DNA of 10,729 nt from an uncultured Verrucomicrobiota bacterium (GTDB lineage: Bacteria > Verrucomicrobiota > Verrucomicrobiia > Limisphaerales > UBA1096): positions 1-10,729 of the forward strand of contig CAJXAU010000027.1 of the NCBI GenBank assembly GCA_913050205.1. Reading direction: 5' to 3'. Of this stretch, positions 6,306 to 10,729 are shown one piece after another (positions within the stretch are counted from its first letter, which is position 1; each line of letters starts with the position of its first letter). The position numbers and the translations under genes are program-made. Below the pieces are notes generated by a model. That model had not been told where the DNA came from and made no database searches. It saw only the letters and a list, made by a program, of their open reading frames with translations.

Positions 6306-6345
6306 GCGGTATTTTTCATCTGCCCGCTTGGCCAAGCGCTTGGCC
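6303..6345. repeat. compound dispersed palindrome, copy 5, downstream of recA
   Basis: CGCTTGGCCAAGCG (6325-6338) is extended by CGCTTGGCC to 6345, identical over 21 bp to copy 4. An extra left arm, CAAGCGG (6303-6309), pairs with CCGCTTG (6324-6330) across 14 bases. It lies 8 bases after the recA stop. There is no T-run on the recA side. Confidence 0.9.
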
Positions 6346-6353
6346 TTTGGGGA

Positions 6354-7442
6354 TTATTCCTCGGCAGCGGGTTTGGCAGTTTCCTCCTTAGCCGGGGCGT
6401 CTGCCTCTTCGGCGTCTTCCGGTTTGCCTTCAGTGATCTCGGAATGGATGCGTGCGGCAAGCTCCTTGTTTTCCTCAAGTGCCCGGCGGGAGGCCTCCTT
6501 GCCTTGGCCGATCATCTCTCCGTCGTATTGCAGCCAGGCGCCTTTCTTTTGAATCACCCCGCGCGCGAGGCCAACGGCGATGAGGTCGCCCTCCCAGTTG
6601 ATGCCCTGCCCGTACATGATGTCGAACTCTGCCTCGGTGAATGGTGGCGACACCTTGTTTTTAACGACCTTGGCGCGGACGTGGTTGCCGATGACGTTGC
6701 CGGTGTTGTCCTTGAGCTGCTCGCGGCGGCGAATATCGATCCGCACGCTGGAATAAAATTTCAATGCCTTGCCACCCGGGGTGGTCTCAGGACTCCCGAA
6801 CATCACGCCGACCTTCTCGCGCATCTGGTTGGTGAACAGGCACATGGTCTTGGATTTACCAAGAATGGCGGTCAGTTTGCGGAGCGCCTGACTCATCAAA
6901 CGCGCTTGCATGCCCATGGTGGCCATGCCCATGTCGCCCTCGAGTTCGGCTTTGGGGACGAGTGCCGCGACGGAGTCGACCACGATCACGTCCAACGCCC
7001 CGGAGCGGGCCAACGTTTCGCAGATCGTCAACGCCTCCTCACCACTGTCGGGTTGGGAGATCAGCAGTTCGTCAAGGTTGACGCCGAGCTTGGCTGCGTA
7101 CGATGGGTCGAGTGCGTGCTCGGCATCAATGAACGCAGCCGTGCCACCCCCTTTTTGCGCGTTGGCGACGATGTGCAGCATGATGGTGGTTTTGCCGGAT
7201 GATTCCGGCCCATAAATCTCGATGATACGGCCACGCGGAACACCACCCACACCAAGCGCCATGTCCAGCCCGAGCGACCCGGTGGAGATTGACTCGATTT
7301 TCAGATTTGCCCCCTCATCGCCCAGCCGCATGATTGAACCCTCGCCGAAGCTTTTGGTGATGGATGCGATTGCGGCTTCGAGATCTGCTGTTCGTTTGTC
7401 GAGTCCGCCGGACGGGGTTTTCGGGGTTGCCTTGGCTGCCAT
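6354..7442 (-). CDS. recA: recombinase RecA
   Basis: This 362-residue protein is a full-length RecA, the DNA strand-exchange ATPase that also triggers LexA cleavage. Walker A is GPESSGKT (78-85) and Walker B is VIVVDS (152-157). The signature ALRKL lies at 186-190, and the L2 region TNQMREKVGVMFGSPETTPGGKALKFY spans about 204-230. The C-terminal tail (about 337-362) is acidic (PEDAEEAD...), as in most RecA proteins, where it tempers DNA binding. The ATG at 7442 has an excellent Shine-Dalgarno, AAGGAG (7455..7450), 7 bases away. The gene is upstream of the ilvB leader on the same strand, but the attenuator should separate their control. Confidence 0.98.
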   Translation of the reverse strand: MAAKATPKTPSGGLDKRTADLEAAIASITKSFGEGSIMRLGDEGANLKIESISTGSLGLDMALGVGGVPRGRIIEIYGPESSGKTTIMLHIVANAQKGGGTAAFIDAEHALDPSYAAKLGVNLDELLISQPDSGEEALTICETLARSGALDVIVVDSVAALVPKAELEGDMGMATMGMQARLMSQALRKLTAILGKSKTMCLFTNQMREKVGVMFGSPETTPGGKALKFYSSVRIDIRRREQLKDNTGNVIGNHVRAKVVKNKVSPPFTEAEFDIMYGQGINWEGDLIAVGLARGVIQKKGAWLQYDGEMIGQGKEASRRALEENKELAARIHSEITEGKPEDAEEADAPAKEETAKPAAEE

Positions 7443-7449
7443 GATTTAT

Positions 7450-7455
7450 CTCCTT
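7450..7455 (-). promoter_or_regulatory. strong recA ribosome binding site
   Basis: AAGGAG lies 7 bases before the recA ATG. It is the only textbook Shine-Dalgarno at a gene start in this window and confirms the recA start. Confidence 0.85.
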
Positions 7456-7468
7456 CTGATGCCCGCCT

Positions 7469-7497
7469 TGGCTACTGGAATCACACACAAAAGTCAA
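7469..7497 (-). promoter_or_regulatory. possible recA promoter
   Basis: On the minus strand TTGACT (7497..7492) is followed after 17 bases by TAGCCA (7474..7469). The -35 is good and the -10 is poor. Transcription would start about 20 bases before the ATG. Confidence 0.35.
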
Positions 7498-7549
7498 TCC
7501 TGACCACCTGTGCGTGTCATCGAGTGTTCAGAGCTGAAGCGCACCTAAA

Positions 7550-7568
7550 CCAAGCGCTTGGCCAAGCG
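7550..7568. repeat. compound dispersed palindrome, copy 6
   Basis: CGCTTGGCCAAGCG (7555-7568) is preceded by an overlapping arm CCAAGCG (7550-7556), giving the nested palindrome CCAAGCGCTTGG. It lies between the divergent recA and metal-uptake promoters, so it cannot act as a terminator for either gene. Confidence 0.92.
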
Positions 7569-7585
7569 CCGCGGGGCTAATCAAA

Positions 7586-7609
7586 AAAAGTTAGCCAAGA
7601 CTAACTTTT
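7586..7609. promoter_or_regulatory. operator 1, DtxR/MntR-type inverted repeat
   Basis: AAAAGTTAG-N6-CTAACTTTT is a perfect 24-bp inverted repeat ending 3 bases before the -35 of the metal-uptake promoter. Its size and A/T-rich ends resemble operators of the DtxR/MntR metalloregulators. The regulator gene is not in the window, so the family is inferred. Confidence 0.65.
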
Positions 7610-7612
7610 ATA

Positions 7613-7641
7613 TTGACCTCGACCAGTCATTGAAATATAGG
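7613..7641 (+). promoter_or_regulatory. promoter of the metal-uptake operon
   Basis: TTGACC (7613-7618), a 17-base spacer and TATAGG (7636-7641) form a good sigma-70 promoter. It leaves a 5' UTR of about 55 bases before the first ATG and is flanked and overlapped by two operator-like repeats. Confidence 0.7.
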
Positions 7642-7655
7642 CATGGCTAACTTTT
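7632..7655. promoter_or_regulatory. operator 2, degenerate second copy over the -10
   Basis: GAAATATAG-N6-CTAACTTTT has the same 9-6-9 design as operator 1. The right arm is identical and the left arm matches at 6 of 9 bases. It covers the -10 and likely start point, where a bound repressor would block transcription. The two operators are 46 bp apart centre to centre. Confidence 0.6.
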
Positions 7656-7704
7656 GGCGGTAATCCGCTTTTTGAGGTCTTTTCCTCAATTAAAACTATT
7701 TTTT

Positions 7705-8619
7705 ATGAAACGTTTAATAGCGCTAACAACTGGACTGGTAGCTGCTGCCTTGACTCAGGCATCTGCAGCCAAGTTGAACGTCGTCACCACTTCGACCATG
7801 GTGACTGACATGGTGAAGTCGGTCGGCGGCGACCGCGTGTCGGTGGTCGGTCTGATGGGGCCGGGAGTGGATCCGCATCTGTACAAGCCGGCCTCGGGCG
7901 ACGTCGTGAAACTGCAGCGGGCCAAGGTTATCTTTTACTCTGGGCTGATGCTTGAGGGGCGGATGGCCGACCTGTTTTTCCGCATGGCACGATCCGGGAA
8001 AAAAGTTTATGCCGTCACGGAATCCATCCCGGAGTCGGACCGACTCGAGCCGCCGGAGTTTGAGGGTCACTGGGATCCGCATGTCTGGGGTGATCCGACA
8101 TTGTGGAGTAAGTGCATCTCCACGGTGGTCGAGGGCCTCAGCGCCGGCGACCCTGCCGGAAGGGAGTATTTTGCGAAGCGCGGTGCGGCGGTGGTGAAGT
8201 CGTACAAGGACGTTCACCAATGGGCACTCAAGCGCATCTCGGCAGTGCCCAAAGCCCAGCGCGTGCTGGTGACCAGCCATGACGCGTTCAACTATTTTGG
8301 AAAGGCGTTCGGTTTTCAGGTGGTCGCCGTGCAGGGCTTGTCAACAGTGACCGAAGCTGGCCTGGCGGACATCGCCAAGACGGTAGACTTCATCAAGGGC
8401 AAAAAACTCAAGGCCATCTTTGTCGAGAGTAGCGTAAACCCGGCGGCGATCGAGCGGGTGAGTAAGGATGCCGGCGTGAAGATTGGCGGCGAGCTGTTTT
8501 CCGATGCCTGCGGCAAACCGGGTGAGTTGCACGAGGGCAACGGCGAGAAGTACGACGTCGGCACCTTTGTCGGCATGGTGAAGCACAACATCAACACGAT
8601 CGTTGATGCATTGAAATAA
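7705..8619 (+). CDS. metal ABC transporter, periplasmic binding protein (probably Mn2+ type)
   Basis: This 304-residue member of the cluster A-I (ZnuA/TroA/PsaA) family binds a divalent metal in the periplasm and hands it to an ABC permease. A Sec signal peptide (about 1-22, ASA|A) has no lipobox cysteine, so the protein is soluble. The four metal ligands line up as H58 (DPHLYKP), H126 (DPHVWGDP), E241 (FVESSVNP) and D267 (FSDACG). Glu as the third ligand is typical of manganese-type PsaA/MntC proteins; zinc-type ZnuA has His there. The His-rich loop of ZnuA is also missing. I chose ATG 7705, because the longer frame opens at a TTG inside operator 2 and would put charged residues before the signal peptide. 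It is the first gene of a four-gene operon. Confidence 0.92.
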   Translation: MKRLIALTTGLVAAALTQASAAKLNVVTTSTMVTDMVKSVGGDRVSVVGLMGPGVDPHLYKPASGDVVKLQRAKVIFYSGLMLEGRMADLFFRMARSGKKVYAVTESIPESDRLEPPEFEGHWDPHVWGDPTLWSKCISTVVEGLSAGDPAGREYFAKRGAAVVKSYKDVHQWALKRISAVPKAQRVLVTSHDAFNYFGKAFGFQVVAVQGLSTVTEAGLADIAKTVDFIKGKKLKAIFVESSVNPAAIERVSKDAGVKIGGELFSDACGKPGELHEGNGEKYDVGTFVGMVKHNINTIVDALK

Positions 8620-8633
8620 CACGGCCAACCTAA

Positions 8634-9812
8634 ATGAAAAACAAAACGATTTTAATAGCCGCCTTCGCACTCCCTTTGGCAGGCGCGCATGGGGGGGAGT
8701 TTACCACCTGGGGTAATGACAAAGGTCTCGACATTTTTTTGGATTACTCCGGGGAAGTGATGAGCAATGTATCCGGTGGCGAACGCACTGGAACCGGCTA
8801 CAACGGGTTAACTTCAATCGGATTGGATGCTGACCTTGGCCAAGCGCTTGGCTGGGAAGGGATGATGCTTCGCGTGAGCGGCTTGGACCTGCACGGCTCC
8901 GGAATCGGCAGCCGCGTCGGCGACATGATGGGCGTCAGCAGTATCGAGGGTTACGGCAGCACACGACTGTATGAATCTTGGCTGGAAAAAACATTCACCT
9001 CACCGGCGTTGAGTGTTCGTGCCGGGTTGTTGTTGGCGGATGAGGAATTTTCCACGCTCGACACCGCTGGCGCATTTCTCAATGCGACCTTCGGTTGGCC
9101 TGAGTTCATCTCCATGAACACGGTCAATACCGGGCCTGCGTTTTACATTCCCGCACTGGGCGGACGGTTGCTTTGGGAGCCCACTGACACCTTTTACGCA
9201 CAGCTGGGTGTTTTTGATGGGGACACGTTTGATTCGCCTGATGGCGACGACTCGGTGAACCGTCACGGCTTGCACTTTGAGTTGGGCAATGGGCAGGGGA
9301 CGATCGTGATGGCTGAAGTGGGCTACCGCTGGAACACAGAGAATGACAACAATCTGCCCGGCATAGCCAAGCTCGGGACGTGGCACCACAGCGGCAATTT
9401 CGACGACTTTTCCGGTGGCTCAGCGCATGACGGTACGCAAGGGGTCTACGCTTCGGTCGAACAGATGGTGTACCGTGAGTACGGCGACCAGGGGCTGGGG
9501 CTGTTTGCCCGAGCCGGATTCGCACCGGAGGATCGCAACGAGGTGGAGCACAGCTTTCAGATTGGTGCCAGCTACATCGGCCTGTTGCCCGGGCGCGACA
9601 TCGATTTGTTTGCGCTTGGTCTGTCTCACGCATCCATTAGTGGCGACCTCCCAGGACGCACGACTGAGACTGCGGTTGAGGCCGCCTATGAATATGTGAT
9701 GAGCGATGACTTCACCATCCAGCCCAGCGTGCAGTGGGTTCGGGATCCGGGCGCAACCGGAGAACTGAATGACGCGGTGGTACTCGGGCTCCGCGTGAAC
9801 CTGAGTTTTTAA
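8634..9812 (+). CDS. OprB-like outer-membrane porin
   Basis: This 392-residue protein has a signal peptide (about 1-18, AGA) and a beta-barrel sequence throughout, ending in a terminal Phe (LRVNLSF) as outer-membrane barrels do. GPAFYIPALGGRLLWEPTDTFYAQLGVFDGD (167-197) matches the carbohydrate-selective porin OprB family. No SLH domain is present. OprB porins normally pass sugars, but this one lies 14 bases after a metal-binding protein gene and overlaps the ABC ATPase gene by one base, so its job here is probably to let the metal through the outer membrane. MnoP of Bradyrhizobium is a known outer-membrane manganese channel of another kind. Residues 68-73 (LGQALG) are encoded by a copy of the dispersed palindrome. 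Confidence 0.85.
   Translation: MKNKTILIAAFALPLAGAHGGEFTTWGNDKGLDIFLDYSGEVMSNVSGGERTGTGYNGLTSIGLDADLGQALGWEGMMLRVSGLDLHGSGIGSRVGDMMGVSSIEGYGSTRLYESWLEKTFTSPALSVRAGLLLADEEFSTLDTAGAFLNATFGWPEFISMNTVNTGPAFYIPALGGRLLWEPTDTFYAQLGVFDGDTFDSPDGDDSVNRHGLHFELGNGQGTIVMAEVGYRWNTENDNNLPGIAKLGTWHHSGNFDDFSGGSAHDGTQGVYASVEQMVYREYGDQGLGLFARAGFAPEDRNEVEHSFQIGASYIGLLPGRDIDLFALGLSHASISGDLPGRTTETAVEAAYEYVMSDDFTIQPSVQWVRDPGATGELNDAVVLGLRVNLSF
8835..8852. repeat. dispersed palindrome copy inside the porin gene
   Basis: CTTGGCCAAGCGCTTGGC lies in frame in the porin gene and encodes LGQALG. It has the same three-arm layout as the intergenic copies (two overlapping palindromes). It is the longest copy found in a coding region here. 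Confidence 0.8.
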
Positions 9813-10597
9813 TGAGCGACGCTTCCGCTGAAAAAAATGGGCCGCTTCCGCTGGAGGTCCATGACCTGACAGCCGGTTATCACAAAAAACCGGTGCTGTG
9901 GGGCATCGACCTGCAGGTACCACGAGGGAAACTGGTCGGTATTGTTGGTCCGAATGGTGCCGGCAAATCGACCCTTATCAAGGCTATCATGGGGCTGGTG
10001 CCTCCAAGCAGCGGGTGGGTGAAAATCTTCGGCAAACCTTACAAGGCAAACCGGCGCCGCGTTGGCTATGTGCCCCAGCGTGAGTCTGTTGATTGGGACT
10101 TCCCGGTGACGGTAATGGACGTGGTGATGATGGGTCGCTATGGCCATGTCGGCTGGTTCAAGCGCCCGAAGAAAACGGACCGCGACATTGCGCGAGACTG
10201 TCTCGACAAGGTCAAGATGCTGCCGTTCGCCAACCGCCAGATCTCGAATCTCAGCGGAGGCCAGCAACAGCGCGTTTTTCTTGCCCGCGCGCTGGCGCAG
10301 GAGAGTGACGTCTATTTCATGGACGAACCGTTCGCCGGGGTCGATGCCGCCACTGAGACGGCGATCATCGCACTGCTCCACGAGCTCCGCGAGAAGGGCA
10401 AGACGCTAATGGTTGTGCACCACGATCTGCCAACGGCACGGAATTATTTCGACCAGCTACTGCTTCTGAACATGCGCGTGGTGGCATACGGCGACACGGA
10501 GGATGTCTTTACGTACGAACTACTGCAGAAAACCTACGGAGGCCGACTGACCATACTCTCGGAGGTGGCCGAAGCGGTTCGTCAGCGGGCCCATTAG
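9812..10597 (+). CDS. metal ABC transporter ATPase
   Basis: This 261-residue ATPase powers the importer. It has Walker A GPNGAGKS (46-53), Q-loop VPQRESVDWDFPVTV (87-101), signature LSGGQQQR (147-154), Walker B VYFMDEP (167-173) and the H-loop VVHHD (201-205). The Q-loop sequence with VDWDFPV and the segment DVVMMGRYGH are typical of the Mn/Zn/Fe cluster 9 importers (MntB/ZnuC/TroB). The ATG overlaps the last base of the porin stop codon (TAATG), so translation of the two is probably coupled. No Shine-Dalgarno is visible. Confidence 0.95.
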   Translation: MSDASAEKNGPLPLEVHDLTAGYHKKPVLWGIDLQVPRGKLVGIVGPNGAGKSTLIKAIMGLVPPSSGWVKIFGKPYKANRRRVGYVPQRESVDWDFPVTVMDVVMMGRYGHVGWFKRPKKTDRDIARDCLDKVKMLPFANRQISNLSGGQQQRVFLARALAQESDVYFMDEPFAGVDAATETAIIALLHELREKGKTLMVVHHDLPTARNYFDQLLLLNMRVVAYGDTEDVFTYELLQKTYGGRLTILSEVAEAVRQRAH

Positions 10598-10598
10598 T

Positions 10599-10729
10599 AT
10601 GCAGTTCCGTCGGCAACTCTTGGCCAAGCGCCGGGGCTGGGCAATTGCGCTTGGCCTGCTCGCGCTAAGCCTGTTGCTGCCGGACGATGTCTGGGCGGCA
10701 AAGATCAGTGAGGTGGCGGAGGAGTCATC
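10599..10729 (+). CDS. probable metal ABC transporter permease, N-terminal fragment
   Basis: The ATG lies one base after the ATPase stop codon. The 43 visible residues show a basic start (MQFRRQLLAKRR), a hydrophobic stretch (about 14-27), then LPDDVWAAKISEVAEES before the window ends. It looks more like a signal peptide or isolated first helix than the usual direct start of a permease helix bundle. The permease is expected here by operon logic, since no other gene in the operon supplies it. I cannot confirm the fold from this fragment. Two arms of the dispersed palindrome lie in its first 20 codons. Confidence 0.55.
   Translation, partial: MQFRRQLLAKRRGWAIALGLLALSLLLPDDVWAAKISEVAEES
10619..10656. 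repeat. split dispersed palindrome in the permease gene
   Basis: CTTGGCCAAGCG (10619-10630) and CGCTTGGCC (10648-10656) are separated by 17 bases. GGCCAAGCG and CGCTTGGCC are exact inverted arms, so the mRNA just after the start codon could form a 9-bp stem. Confidence 0.65.

Noticed and set aside
7525..7538. LexA-like box upstream of recA (TGTTC followed by CTGAA)
   Set aside because: TTCAG-AG-CTGAA is an inverted repeat, but it does not match the TGTTC-N4-GAACA form reported for Verrucomicrobia nor the GAAC-N4-GTTC form, so SOS control is not supported here.
7654..7704. TTG start at 7654 for the metal-binding protein
   Set aside because: It lies inside operator 2 near the likely transcription start, and would place an arginine-containing stretch ahead of a normal signal peptide that starts at ATG 7705.
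1187..10656. CRISPR array or transposon ends as explanation of the repeated palindrome
   Set aside because: Copies are far apart and irregularly spaced, there are no spacers, cas genes or transposase, and no target-site duplications could be seen.

Overview
The window looks like chromosomal DNA of a Gram-negative bacterium, most likely from the Verrucomicrobiota or another PVC-superphylum lineage. A TonB/Tol-type proton channel, an OprB-like outer-membrane porin and Sec signal peptides show an outer membrane. The phylum guess rests on weaker signs: few Shine-Dalgarno sequences (recA is the clear exception), an exported LamG/DUF1080-like protein, and a short insertion in the acetolactate synthase. 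It is an inference.

Layout. Bases 1-1135 (minus strand) hold a compact cluster: an ExbB/TolQ-type channel protein, a small double-zinc-ribbon membrane protein, and the first codons of an ExbD/TolR protein that runs off the left edge. Diverging from it, 1329-3080 (plus) encodes a PolX-type X-family DNA polymerase with a C-terminal PHP nuclease domain. Convergent to that, 3097-4173 (minus) encodes an exported LamG/DUF1080-like protein with a Cache-like C-terminus. Then come ilvB (4250-6118, minus), its leader region (about 6118-6305) and recA (6354-7442, minus). Diverging from recA, 7705 to the right edge (plus) is a metal-uptake operon: substrate-binding protein, OprB-like porin, ABC ATPase and the start of what is probably the permease.

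Two regulatory arrangements stand out. First, ilvB is preceded by what reads as a full transcription attenuator: a 26-codon leader peptide rich in Val and Leu codons, mutually exclusive antiterminator and terminator hairpins, and a nine-U tract just before the ilvB start. Second, the metal operon has a good -35/-10 promoter carrying two tandem operator-like inverted repeats of the same design (9-bp arms, 6-bp spacer). This suits a DtxR/MntR-type metalloregulator. The binding protein has His-His-Glu-Asp metal ligands, as in manganese-type proteins, and the operon includes its own outer-membrane porin. Together this suggests a manganese (or ferrous iron) import route across both membranes.

The most unusual feature is a dispersed palindrome, CGCTTGGCCAAGCG. 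It occurs as six exact 14-bp copies, all between genes, in every intergenic gap larger than about 15 bp. Related copies or half-sites lie inside four coding regions. Several copies are extended by further arms (CCAAGCGG/CCGCTTGG) into compound inverted repeats. The element occurs in divergent, convergent and tandem gaps, so a simple terminator role does not explain it; it may be a REP-like, uptake-signal-like or protein-binding repeat.
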